Shown one piece after another: positions 17,659 through 26,555 of a stretch of DNA of 64,000 nt. The notes under the pieces are model-generated. The model had not been told where the DNA came from. It did no database searches and worked only from the letters and a program-made list of their open reading frames with translations. The stretch is from Bacteroidales bacterium. Its GTDB lineage: Bacteria; Bacteroidota; Bacteroidia; Bacteroidales; Bacteroidaceae. The translations under genes and the position numbers were made by a program. How positions within the stretch are numbered: the stretch's first letter is position 1; each line of letters begins with the position of its first letter. The stretch spans positions 1 through 64,000 of the forward strand of contig SUXQ01000013.1 in the NCBI GenBank assembly GCA_015060905.1. Reading direction: 5' to 3'.

Positions 17659-19556
17659 ATGCCTTGTTTCTTTATATTTTGTATAACGTCCCACACTGCG
17701 GCCTTGTCCATCTTGCACAGATGGTAAAGCTCGGATGTTGTTCCATGCTCGACAAACTCGTCGGGGATGCCCATAATGTGTATGCGTGGGGTGTATCCGT
17801 TCTGTGCCATAAATTCTGTGACGGCCGAGCCTAATCCGCCCTTCACGGTGCCATCTTCCAGAGTTATTATGTGCCCGAATTTGTTTGCAACCTCGTGAAG
17901 AATCTTTTCGTCGATAGGCTTCAGGAAGCGCATGTCATAGTGGGCAACGCTTATGCCTTCTTTTGCAGCTTCGTCGGCAACGTTTGCAATGCTTTTTCCG
18001 ATGGGACCTATCGTCAGCAGTGCAATATCCGTTCCCTCGCGCAAATTTCTGCCTGTGCCGACGGGGATACTTTCGAGTTTGCATCGCCACTCGGTGAGCG
18101 AGCCTCGTCCGCGTGGGTATCTTATGACGAATGTTCCCATGTTGGGCTGTTGTGCGGTGTACATCATACGTCGCAGTTCGCACTCATCGTAGGGCGAGGC
18201 GATGGTTATATTGGGGATGGGACGCAGATAGGCAAGGTCGAATGCTCCATGATGGGTGGGGCCGTCCTCGCCCACTATTCCTGCTCGGTCGAGGCATAGT
18301 ACCATGTTCACGCGTTGCAGGGCAGCGTCGTGTATCAGGTTGTCGTATCCTCGTTGCATGAACGATGAGTAGATGTTGCAGAATGGCATTGCCCCGCCTT
18401 TGCCCAGCCCTGCCGAGAATGTTACGGCGTGTCCCTCGGCAATGCCAACGTCAAAGAATCTCTCGGGCTGCTCTTTCATCAGCTTGTTCATGGAGCATCC
18501 TGTGGGCATTGCGGGGGTTATTCCCACCACTGCGGGGTTGCTTTTTGCAAGCTCGACGAGTGTCTCGCCAAAAACATCCTGGAAACGGGGAACACCGCTC
18601 TCTGAAATTATTCTTTCGCCTGTCTCAATGTCAAAAAGTCCCGGCTGGTGCCACGAGGTTGCGTCATTTTCGGCAGGCTTGTAGCCTTTGCCTTTGACGG
18701 TGTGTATGTGCAACAGTTTGGGGCCTTTCATGTTCTTGACAATGTTCAGCATGCGCACAAGCTCTATTACGTCGTGCCCGTCGATGGGGCCGAAGTAACG
18801 CACCGACATTCCCTCGAATATATTCTGCTGATGGTACAGCATGGCTTTAAGACCGTTGTTGAAGCGAGTAAGGCTTGCAGCGCGTTGTTTGTTCAACAGG
18901 CCTATTTTTGTAAAAAACATCGCAGCCTTGTGCCTTATCTTGTTATACAGTTGCGACGAGTGCATGGAAATGAGCAATTGGCTCATGCCGCCTACACTCT
19001 TGTCGATGGACATATTGTTGTCGTTAAGGATGATGAGCAGGTCGTTACTGCTCGACGAAACGTTGTTCAGTCCCTCGTATGCAAGGCCGCCGCTCATGGC
19101 TCCATCGCCAATAATGGCAACTGTACGCTCGTCTTTTCCTTTAAGGCTTGCCGACACTGCAAGTCCCAATGCTGCCGATATTGAGTTTGAGGCGTGTCCG
19201 GCGATAAATGCATCATATTCACTTTCGTCGGGCGAGGGGAAAGGCTTCAGGCCCTTGAATTTACGATTGGTGTCGAATCGGTCGCGGCGCCCCGTAAGTA
19301 TCTTGTGACCGTAGGCCTGATGCCCTACGTCCCACACTAATTTATCATCAGGGGTGTCCATAGTGTAGTGCAGTGCAACCGTAAGTTCCACCGTTCCGAG
19401 ACTCGACGCAAAGTGTCCCGGATTATTTGCAAGGGATTCTATGATAAATTCTCTCAGTTCGTCGCACACTTGTGGAAGCAGACTTTCGGGGAGCTTCCTA
19501 AGGTCGGCGGGGGAGTTTATATTGCTTAATAACGGAAATTTCTTTTCTTCGGCCAT
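17655..19556 (-). CDS. dxs: 1-deoxy-D-xylulose-5-phosphate synthase
   Basis: The 633-residue thiamine-diphosphate enzyme condenses pyruvate and glyceraldehyde 3-phosphate in the first step of the MEP isoprenoid pathway. Visible are the TPP motif [15 protein letters not shown], the [15 protein letters not shown] segment, and the C-terminal transketolase-like part with [15 protein letters not shown] and RYPRGRG. Length is standard. It heads the dxs-trkA-trkH group; dxr of the same pathway lies at 35.2 kb on the other strand. The ATG is at 19556, and an AT-rich promoter region of about 130 nt precedes it. Confidence 0.97.
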   Translation of the reverse strand: MAEEKKFPLLSNINSPADLRKLPESLLPQVCDELREFIIESLANNPGHFASSLGTVELTVALHYTMDTPDDKLVWDVGHQAYGHKILTGRRDRFDTNRKFKGLKPFPSPDESEYDAFIAGHASNSISAALGLAVSASLKGKDERTVAIIGDGAMSGGLAYEGLNNVSSSSNDLLIILNDNNMSIDKSVGGMSQLLISMHSSQLYNKIRHKAAMFFTKIGLLNKQRAASLTRFNNGLKAMLYHQQNIFEGMSVRYFGPIDGHDVIELVRMLNIVKNMKGPKLLHIHTVKGKGYKPAENDATSWHQPGLFDIETGERIISESGVPRFQDVFGETLVELAKSNPAVVGITPAMPTGCSMNKLMKEQPERFFDVGIAEGHAVTFSAGLGKGGAMPFCNIYSSFMQRGYDNLIHDAALQRVNMVLCLDRAGIVGEDGPTHHGAFDLAYLRPIPNITIASPYDECELRRMMYTAQQPNMGTFVIRYPRGRGSLTEWRCKLESIPVGTGRNLREGTDIALLTIGPIGKSIANVADEAAKEGISVAHYDMRFLKPIDEKILHEVANKFGHIITLEDGTVKGGLGSAVTEFMAQNGYTPRIHIMGIPDEFVEHGTTSELYHLCKMDKAAVWDVIQNIKKQGI

Positions 19557-19690
19557 AATAACCCTAAATTATCCTTATAACTCTTGCAAAAGTAACTAAT
19601 TACTATCAAATAATAAAACTTAGAAGCTGTTTAAATTTATATAGACTGTCTTTTGTAATATAAAATTCTCATCAAAAGAGAAAAACGCTC

Positions 19691-19742
19691 AAATATTCAT
19701 ATAAAAAGGCGAGCTTCGGCTCGCCTTTTTATATGAATATTT
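19691..19742 (-). terminator. Perfect 24-bp terminator hairpin with TTCG loop
   Basis: Bases 19691-19714 are the exact reverse complement of 19719-19742, leaving the tetraloop TTCG (19715-19718). The inner core is GGCGAGC/GCTCGCC, flanked by A5/T5 and a further 12 bp of AT-rich pairs. The outer T-run gives a U-tract in either direction. It follows the last gene of the glycan operon by 9 nt and lies 134 nt upstream of dxs, so it closes the operon and insulates dxs. Confidence 0.9.
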
Positions 19743-19750
19743 ACTTAAAA

Positions 19751-21220
19751 TTACTTTATGCCAATATCCTCCATTTCCCAATCATCCGAGCGGAAAGAGG
19801 GGAGCGGAAGTCCCAGCAATGTGCGTACGTTGGCCTCGAACGAGTAGTTCTGATAGGCGTAGCGCACAGCAACCGGCTCGGGGACAGAGTCCGACCACAC
19901 TTCGATGGTGTTTTTGCACCACATGTGGTTGGCCTGCGCAGGATAGAATTTCTTGTCGGCACCGGCAACCTCGAAGCCTTTGGCACGCTCGCGAGCGTTG
20001 AAACAATCCTGCTGAGTAGGGTCGGCAGGGTCGAATGTGTTAGGCGGACACATATTAGAGAAGCTGAGTACCAATTTGTTACCCTTTTTCTCGAAAGACT
20101 TGAAACGAGGATATTTTACAGGTAGTCCTTCGATTCCGTAGTCGTTGGTGAGCGCAAGATTGGCAAGACGCTGACCGACCTTGTCTTTTGCCGCAGGGTG
20201 TATAAGCGAATAGTCGCCAATGTCGGTGGTGCAGACAATGTCGCAATTCTCAACCTCGTCGGCACACTTCCACTGTTGGTCCACAAACAGAGGAGTACCA
20301 CGCAGTTTGTGACCCTCGTAGCAGTAGGGAGCAATCTGTGTAAAATAGAAAGGCATCTTGTCGTTGCCCCAATCTTTACGCCATCCTTCAATCATAGCCT
20401 TCTGCAATTTTGCATAGTCGAACCAATTGTAGCGGTTGGCGCAGCCTTGGTACCAAATAAATCCTTTGGCTGTAAATTTGTTGATGGGGCGTATCATGCC
20501 ATTGTAAAGCACATTGTTGGTATTCGGACCACGATATTTTTTATCGTAGTCTATATTACGATCCTGTACGCCATCGAGAGCCTCTTTGCTCATCCACGCT
20601 TCGATGCGTGTACCGCCCCAATTTGCAGTGATAAGACCTACGGGAACATTAAGAATTTTCTGAAGTTCCTTACCAAAGAAATACGCTGCTGCACTGAAAG
20701 TGCGTACAGTCATAGGAGACGACTCGCGCCACATTGTATCGCAATCCTCTTTCGGAGTATTAGATGTGCAACGGGGAACAGTAAACATGCGAATATCGGA
20801 ATATTTGTAAGCCTCTTTTATATGCTCCAAAGCCCCATCGACAGGCTGATACATATAACCGCCAACAGGCATTTCCATATTGGACTGACCGCTGCACACC
20901 CACACCTCGCCCAGCAAGATGTTTGTAAGTTCGGTCTTTTCACCATCGTCGAAAGTGAGTGTATAGGGGCCGCCGGCATCCGCTGTGGGAATTGTAGTCG
21001 CCCACTTGCCATTCTCGTCGGCCTTTACACTGAATTTCTCTTTTGTCCACGATGCAGTGATTTTCACTTTTTTGTTTGCCTCGGCTGTTCCCCACAGATT
21101 AACATCGGTGTTACGCTGAAGCACCATATTGCTGCCTATCACCGAGGGAAGAGTCACTTTTGCCTGTGCCACGCTGAACATACAAGCGAGCGCCGCTGCA
21201 AGAATTGATATTTTTTTCAT
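19751..21220 (-). CDS. Secreted sialate O-acetylesterase-like SGNH esterase, copy 1
   Basis: The 489-residue protein has a signal peptide (about residues 1-20, ending AQA), an N-terminal beta-sandwich region (21-105), and an SGNH esterase domain with catalytic Ser113 in VCSGQSNMEMP, an oxyanion segment TANWGGTRIEAWMS and a C-terminal DYSLIHP with the catalytic Asp/His. The family (SASA/DUF303) removes acetyl groups from sialic acids or other acetylated sugars; which substrate is not readable. It is the last gene of the operon, 18 nt after its paralogue. The first 130 residues are nearly identical to copy 2 and the remainder is clearly more diverged. Confidence 0.87.
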   Translation of the reverse strand: MKKISILAAALACMFSVAQAKVTLPSVIGSNMVLQRNTDVNLWGTAEANKKVKITASWTKEKFSVKADENGKWATTIPTADAGGPYTLTFDDGEKTELTNILLGEVWVCSGQSNMEMPVGGYMYQPVDGALEHIKEAYKYSDIRMFTVPRCTSNTPKEDCDTMWRESSPMTVRTFSAAAYFFGKELQKILNVPVGLITANWGGTRIEAWMSKEALDGVQDRNIDYDKKYRGPNTNNVLYNGMIRPINKFTAKGFIWYQGCANRYNWFDYAKLQKAMIEGWRKDWGNDKMPFYFTQIAPYCYEGHKLRGTPLFVDQQWKCADEVENCDIVCTTDIGDYSLIHPAAKDKVGQRLANLALTNDYGIEGLPVKYPRFKSFEKKGNKLVLSFSNMCPPNTFDPADPTQQDCFNARERAKGFEVAGADKKFYPAQANHMWCKNTIEVWSDSVPEPVAVRYAYQNYSFEANVRTLLGLPLPSFRSDDWEMEDIGIK

Positions 21221-21238
21221 GACTTTTTACCTTTTTGA

Positions 21239-22708
21239 TTATTTTATTTCTTCGTCTTTAATTTCCCATTGATCGCTGCGGAACGAAGGCAATGCTTGTC
21301 CCAGCTGTGTGCGCACATTAGCCTCGCCCGGATAGTTGCAGTATGCGTAACGAACAGCTACGGGGTTAGGAACCGAGTCCGACCACACCTCTATTGTGTT
21401 GCGCTGCCAACGGTGACTACCCTTTGCGGGGTAGAATTTGCCATCCTCGCCGGCAACCTCGAAGCCTTTTGGTGTTTCGCGACTATATAGGCAGCTTGAC
21501 ATTCGATAGTCAAGGGGGTCGGTAGTGTAGGGTGGTGCAATGTTCTTGAAGTAAAGTTCAAGTTTATTACCCTTAACTACAAAGTAGTTAAAGCGAGGGG
21601 CCATTGATGGCAGACCTTCAATACCATAATCGTTGGCAAGCGCAAGCATTGCAAGGCGCTCGGCTACCCTTTTCTTCTTCAATGGGTGTATGTGGCTATA
21701 GTCGCCGGCATCCTGTGTGCAGGCAACCTCGCAATTTTCTATAAGGTCGGCCGCTTTATACTGCTGGTCGATAAAGATTGCATTAAGACGTTTGTTGCTG
21801 CCCTCGTAGCAGTAAGGTGCAATCTGTGTAATATAGAAAGGCATCTTGTCGTTGCCCCAAATTTCGCGCCACAGTTTCACCTGTGCAACCTGAAGTTTCA
21901 CATAGTCGTACCAATTGCCACGATTAGACTCACCCTGATACCACACAAAGCCTTTGGCTGTGAAATTGCAGATGGGACGTATCATTCCATTGTAAAGAAC
22001 ACTTGGGACATTTTCCCCGCGACGTCTGGCGTCGAGCGAAGAATTACGATCTTTTATGGCTGCAAGGCTCTCGCGGCTCATCCATGCTTCGATAATTGTA
22101 CCGCCCCAATTGGAAGTTACCAACCCTATGGGTACGTCAAGCATTTTGTTAAGTTCCTTGCCAAAGAGGTATGCAATAGCACTGAATGTGCGTACGGTCA
22201 AGGGGGATGACTCGCGCCACATAGTGTCGCAATCCTCTTTGGGAGTCTCGGAAATGCAACGGGGAACGGTAAACATGCGAATATTGGGATATTCATAAGC
22301 CTCGGCAATATCCTTTTCGACGCCATCGATAGGCTGATACATAAAGCCGCCAACGGGCATTTCCATATTGGACTGTCCGCTGCACACCCACACTTCGCCC
22401 AACAAAATGTTTGTTAGCTCGGTCTTTTCACCATCGTCGAAAGTTAGTGTGTAGGGGCCGCCGGCATCTACTGTGGGGATTGTTGTTGCCCACTTGCCAT
22501 TCTCGTCGGCCTTTACACTGAATTTTTCTTTTGTCCACGATGCGGTGATTTTCACTTTTTTGTTAGCCTCGGCTGTTCCCCACAAATTAACATCGGTGTT
22601 ACGCTGAAGCACCATGTTACTGCCGAGAATAGAAGGCAAAGTAACCTTGGCCTGCACAGCAAAAGGCAGGCTGACCAAAGCTACAAGAATAAATATAATT
22701 TTTTTCAT
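21239..22708 (-). CDS. Secreted sialate O-acetylesterase-like SGNH esterase, copy 2
   Basis: This 489-residue paralogue has exactly the same length and layout as copy 1: a signal peptide ending VQA, the N-terminal sandwich region, catalytic Ser in VCSGQSNMEMP, TSNWGGTIIEAWMS, and DYSHIHP near residue 355. Substrate-side positions differ in the C-terminal two thirds, so the two enzymes may act on different acetylated positions or glycans; this is inference. It lies 6 nt after the GH110-like gene, which suggests translational coupling. Confidence 0.87.
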   Translation of the reverse strand: MKKIIFILVALVSLPFAVQAKVTLPSILGSNMVLQRNTDVNLWGTAEANKKVKITASWTKEKFSVKADENGKWATTIPTVDAGGPYTLTFDDGEKTELTNILLGEVWVCSGQSNMEMPVGGFMYQPIDGVEKDIAEAYEYPNIRMFTVPRCISETPKEDCDTMWRESSPLTVRTFSAIAYLFGKELNKMLDVPIGLVTSNWGGTIIEAWMSRESLAAIKDRNSSLDARRRGENVPSVLYNGMIRPICNFTAKGFVWYQGESNRGNWYDYVKLQVAQVKLWREIWGNDKMPFYITQIAPYCYEGSNKRLNAIFIDQQYKAADLIENCEVACTQDAGDYSHIHPLKKKRVAERLAMLALANDYGIEGLPSMAPRFNYFVVKGNKLELYFKNIAPPYTTDPLDYRMSSCLYSRETPKGFEVAGEDGKFYPAKGSHRWQRNTIEVWSDSVPNPVAVRYAYCNYPGEANVRTQLGQALPSFRSDQWEIKDEEIK

Positions 22709-22714
22709 ATTGTA

Positions 22715-24418
22715 TTATTCAATAGTCACATTGTCGCAATGCTTGATTACAAAAGGATTAGTCTCTTCGCGACCAAACGCATAATCGTTGCTCTGCTCTA
22801 CTTTGTTGTTGCGGTAGGTAATTCCGTCGAAACAGCAAAGGTAAAGAATGCGGGGGTCGAATGTGCGGAAAGTGTTATTCTCTACTACTATATTGCGGTG
22901 GTAGCGACTTTTCTCTTGTTCGCTGATACGGCTGTTGTATGCAATGTGAGCGTCGCCCCACGACTTACAGCCATACAGACAGTTGTCGAACATATTGTTG
23001 CGTATCTGCACGTTGCGCACGCCCGACTGCTCGTACCAATAGCTTCCGTCACCCTCGAAGAGCACTGCCGAGCCGGGAACGTGGAAGTAGTTATTTTCGA
23101 TTATAACCTCGCCACGTGAGCCGATGAGAAGGCCGCGCGCACGGTTGTTTGCAAAGTGACAACCCTTGATAAGTACATCGGGATATTGGTCGTCGCAAGC
23201 AATGGGGTCTTTAATCTGCAGTTCCTCGGGCAGAGGCTCGGTGAATGTAATTTCGGCAAGCTCGCTGTTGATGCTGCGCACCTCTTTTACCACACGATGA
23301 GCGTAGGTCATCATAGTCTTGTGGTTGGCAATCTCCATATTCATGCCCGGACGCACAAAGTCTTTTCCGTAGTTGTACCACACAAGAATTTTATCCTTGC
23401 CTACAATCTCGCGTGTCATTGCGTACCAACCATGAATGTTTGTAGCATCGTCTTTCTGGTTGGTAAACTTACAATCTATCATGCGCAAATTGCCGCCGCA
23501 GTTGATAAAGTGAGTAGCATCGGCTGTCGCGCTTATCATACGGTCGCTACCGGGAGTGGGAACAACCTGCACCTTGTTAAGTTCAATGTCCTTTACACGC
23601 TGAACGATAAAGCCCATTCCTCCACAGTGGTAAACATTCACATTCTGCACAAGCACATTGTTACACTCGTCGAATGTAAAGCCGGGGTTCGAACGGCTGG
23701 CAGCGCCAAAGACCATTGTATTTCCAACGGTACCTGTCAAGTCCTTGAGGAATATTTTATAATTTCCGTTAGGAAGAGCCTCGGCCTGCAATCCGCTCCA
23801 CAACCAATAGTCGTGAACATAGTGGGCAACCTCTCTCTTCCGGCTGTCAAACTCGAGAAGACTGCCGTAAGAGTATGTAATATTATTCTTGTCGCGTATG
23901 CGCAACTGTCCGCCACGAATATCAACGTTGTAATTTTCGGGGAATTTAAGTTCCATCCAACCATCGCCAACATCCATAATCTCACCCTGAGAGTTAAATG
24001 TGTGAGTATAATCGATATTAAGGTCGCGAATGGTAATGTTGCTCGAATTCTCAAAATTGAAAGGCGACACAAAGCCTGTGAAAAGCAGTGTGGTACCGTT
24101 ACCCTCGACTGTAAAACCATCAACATTCTCTATATTGATGGCGATACGTTTTTTACCCTGAGAATTATTGCTTATATACTGATACCTCTCGAAACAATAT
24201 TTGTCCTTTATGCGCAACGTATCACCGGGGAACACCAAAGTGCTGTTTTTATATTTAAGACACTCTTCGACGGCCAAACGCAAGCCATACGAAACATCAT
24301 CTTTCATATCCTCGGTAATATAATCTTTCACATATACTGTTTTTCCCTCGGGAGCCGATGAACAAGCAGCAACAAATGCCATTGCCGAAAGAGCGAAAAG
24401 TTTAAAAAGTTTTTTCAT
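22715..24418 (-). CDS. GH110-like alpha-galactosidase lipoprotein (parallel beta-helix)
   Basis: The 567-residue protein is a lipoprotein (lipobox FVAAC, Cys19) with a right-handed beta-helix. Segments characteristic of GH110 are visible: VYHCGGMGF (263-270), SATADATHFINCGG (296-309), the acidic pair in QKDDATNIHG (321-330), then RARGLLIGSRGEVIIENNYF and SAVLFEGDGSYWYE. Characterised GH110 enzymes remove terminal alpha-1,3-linked galactose, including blood-group B epitopes. The exact linkage used here is inferred. The second ATG (24418) gives the normal lipoprotein signal; one at 24427 adds three residues. It lies 83 nt after the six-hairpin glycosidase. Confidence 0.8.
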   Translation of the reverse strand: MKKLFKLFALSAMAFVAACSSAPEGKTVYVKDYITEDMKDDVSYGLRLAVEECLKYKNSTLVFPGDTLRIKDKYCFERYQYISNNSQGKKRIAINIENVDGFTVEGNGTTLLFTGFVSPFNFENSSNITIRDLNIDYTHTFNSQGEIMDVGDGWMELKFPENYNVDIRGGQLRIRDKNNITYSYGSLLEFDSRKREVAHYVHDYWLWSGLQAEALPNGNYKIFLKDLTGTVGNTMVFGAASRSNPGFTFDECNNVLVQNVNVYHCGGMGFIVQRVKDIELNKVQVVPTPGSDRMISATADATHFINCGGNLRMIDCKFTNQKDDATNIHGWYAMTREIVGKDKILVWYNYGKDFVRPGMNMEIANHKTMMTYAHRVVKEVRSINSELAEITFTEPLPEELQIKDPIACDDQYPDVLIKGCHFANNRARGLLIGSRGEVIIENNYFHVPGSAVLFEGDGSYWYEQSGVRNVQIRNNMFDNCLYGCKSWGDAHIAYNSRISEQEKSRYHRNIVVENNTFRTFDPRILYLCCFDGITYRNNKVEQSNDYAFGREETNPFVIKHCDNVTIE

Positions 24419-24501
24419 AAGTTTCATAATTATAATATTAGTAAAAACTCCCACCCCACCCGAACAAAGGCAGAGTAGGAGATTCTATTTTTACACAGAA
24501 A

Positions 24502-26544
24502 TTAGATTTTTATATTTTTAATCTCTTCGCCGATGCGAACTGTGTATTTTTTCTGTTTGTCACCATTCTTGATGATAACCTGTGCACGAGTCTCGGACTT
24601 ACGTTTAACCTCAATGTCAAAGTCGCCACCGAACAATTTCACGTGACGGAGTGCCATTTCGTTCCATGCAGAGGGAAGCTGTATTGTGAGGTTGAACGAA
24701 TTGAAACTTGTGGGGTGGATGCCGAAGAGACCCTCTGTGATGATGCGGCAGTAGAGTCCGCTCTCGGCTGAGAGGTGACGCTGTGAACCCTCGGGCCATG
24801 CCTCGATGGGGTAAGGAACGTGTGTACCGAGAAGGCGACGGTTAGAGTAGTCGAGCAACTGCTTTGTAGCCTTGTCTGCTGCGCCTACTACATATACACC
24901 GCGAAGAGCGTAGAGTGTAGAGCGGTCCCAGAATGTAACATCGCCTTCGGCTGTGAGAAGTCCATCCACTGTACATAATTTGTCTGAATAGAGGGCGTCG
25001 ATTGTGCCCTGTGCACGCTCTTTGAAGCCGAATACGAGGGGCATACAAATCCATGAGCGGAGTACTGTATTGCCGTCGTAGTAGCGATAAGTCTCGTAAC
25101 CGCTTACGTTAGCTGAGAAGTATTTGTTGATGTTTTTCTTGAGCTCGGCAGCCTGCTTTCTGTATGTAGCAGCCAATTTGGGCTCGCCTACAAGGGGAGC
25201 AAGGTATGCTGCATTTACAAGACCGTCGTAGTAAAGAGTTGCGGTGCAGAGGTTAGCCTCACCTGAGGGGAAACGTCCTTCAAGCTCGTCTCTATCCGAG
25301 CGGGGAACGCCTGCGTCGTTCAGCTGACGACGTGTATATTCGAGACACCATTTGATGAAAGGCCACAATTCTATAGCCTCCTCTTTGCTGCCACGAGCAA
25401 GAAGATAACGTGTTGCGCCGTGTGCATTCATCGCTGCGTCGCCACGGTCACCTGCACCGCCCCATGTGTCGATACCCTCGGCTATGATAGAGCTGGGAAT
25501 GTGCTTATATTCGTCGTTCATGTAACGAGCAAAGAGCTTGTAGCAGTTGAGAGCAGACTCGTTACCTGTCTGGTAGCCCATGTAGGGGAAGAAGGGACTT
25601 ACATACTCTGATTGGTCGTTACACCAAATAGCAGCGTAGTATGACTCACCGCCGGGAGCGTGCATAAGACCACCCTTTGTGCGGCAGATGCTCTCCGATG
25701 CACGAATTTTAGAAAAACGAAACTCTGTGTCGATAACTTTTTCGGGAGTCTCGAGCACAAGTGCGCCATCGATGCTGTTGGCAATATAAGCCATACGCTT
25801 AGCATACTCAGCCTTTACGTCGGGTTTGAGAGCCTTTTCGGTCTTTTCGCGGTAAGCCTGGAAAGCAGCACCAAACTCGATGCTCTTGCCGGGCTCAAGT
25901 TTGTATGTACCCGAGCCGTAAACCTCTGACTGGATGATGTATGTACCATCAACACCCTTTGCAGGATCAGTCTTAAGTTTCTGAATAAATTCGGGGACAG
26001 CCACTGTCAGTGTGCGACCGGTAATATTCTTTACCTCATAAGTCTCGCACATCATGGGCAGTGTGGTGCTGGGGAAAATAGTTGTTGTAATCTCAACAAC
26101 GGGCGAGGGAGCTCTTTTGCGAGCCGCACCTGTGTTAGGAACACCAATACCATACTGGCTTACAACCTGCAACGCACCGTTGATAGAAACTTTTTTAACA
26201 CCAAGCTGCGCGGGAGCAAGATTGTTGATACCCAACATTGATATTACATCTGTCTGCACGCGGTACATCAACGAACCGTGAGTATTGTTGGGGATTGTGC
26301 GAAGCATGGGGAACACCAAAGAACGCTCCTGACTGAAGTTTTTATGTTCGTCCACGTTCCAACGTGTAACAAAAGAGACCATCTCACCACTCATTTCTAT
26401 GTGGTCGCTGTAGGGAAGTGTCTCGTCCGAGAGAATCATCTCAATGGCATTCGTCTCGGGATTGATTGTCCAGCACTGTTTCTGTGCGTTTACCGTTACT
26501 ACCGACATCAGTAGCAACGCTACGATTAATTGAAGTTTTTTCAT
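24502..26544 (-). CDS. Secreted six-hairpin glycosidase-like protein
   Basis: The 680-residue protein has a signal peptide (about 1-20, ending VNAQ), an N-terminal beta-rich domain (to about 250) and an (alpha/alpha)6-barrel-like C-terminal half. The second half carries patterns of six-hairpin glycosidases: DTWGGAGDRGDAAMNAHGA, SDRDELEGRFPSGEANL with candidate catalytic acids, FWDRSTLYALRGVY, and PEGSQRHLSAESGLYCR before a small beta domain. I cannot place it in a numbered GH family; families with this fold include GH78, GH95 and others. It lies 11 nt after the M60-like peptidase. Action on a host glycan is inferred from context. Confidence 0.7.
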   Translation of the reverse strand: MKKLQLIVALLLMSVVTVNAQKQCWTINPETNAIEMILSDETLPYSDHIEMSGEMVSFVTRWNVDEHKNFSQERSLVFPMLRTIPNNTHGSLMYRVQTDVISMLGINNLAPAQLGVKKVSINGALQVVSQYGIGVPNTGAARKRAPSPVVEITTTIFPSTTLPMMCETYEVKNITGRTLTVAVPEFIQKLKTDPAKGVDGTYIIQSEVYGSGTYKLEPGKSIEFGAAFQAYREKTEKALKPDVKAEYAKRMAYIANSIDGALVLETPEKVIDTEFRFSKIRASESICRTKGGLMHAPGGESYYAAIWCNDQSEYVSPFFPYMGYQTGNESALNCYKLFARYMNDEYKHIPSSIIAEGIDTWGGAGDRGDAAMNAHGATRYLLARGSKEEAIELWPFIKWCLEYTRRQLNDAGVPRSDRDELEGRFPSGEANLCTATLYYDGLVNAAYLAPLVGEPKLAATYRKQAAELKKNINKYFSANVSGYETYRYYDGNTVLRSWICMPLVFGFKERAQGTIDALYSDKLCTVDGLLTAEGDVTFWDRSTLYALRGVYVVGAADKATKQLLDYSNRRLLGTHVPYPIEAWPEGSQRHLSAESGLYCRIITEGLFGIHPTSFNSFNLTIQLPSAWNEMALRHVKLFGGDFDIEVKRKSETRAQVIIKNGDKQKKYTVRIGEEIKNIKI

Positions 26545-26555
26545 AGGATATAAAT

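Noticed and set aside
23156-24361. 401-codon plus-strand frame opposite the GH110-like gene
   Set aside because: Shadow of the minus-strand gene, which has a lipobox and conserved GH110-type motifs. The antisense frame resembles no family.
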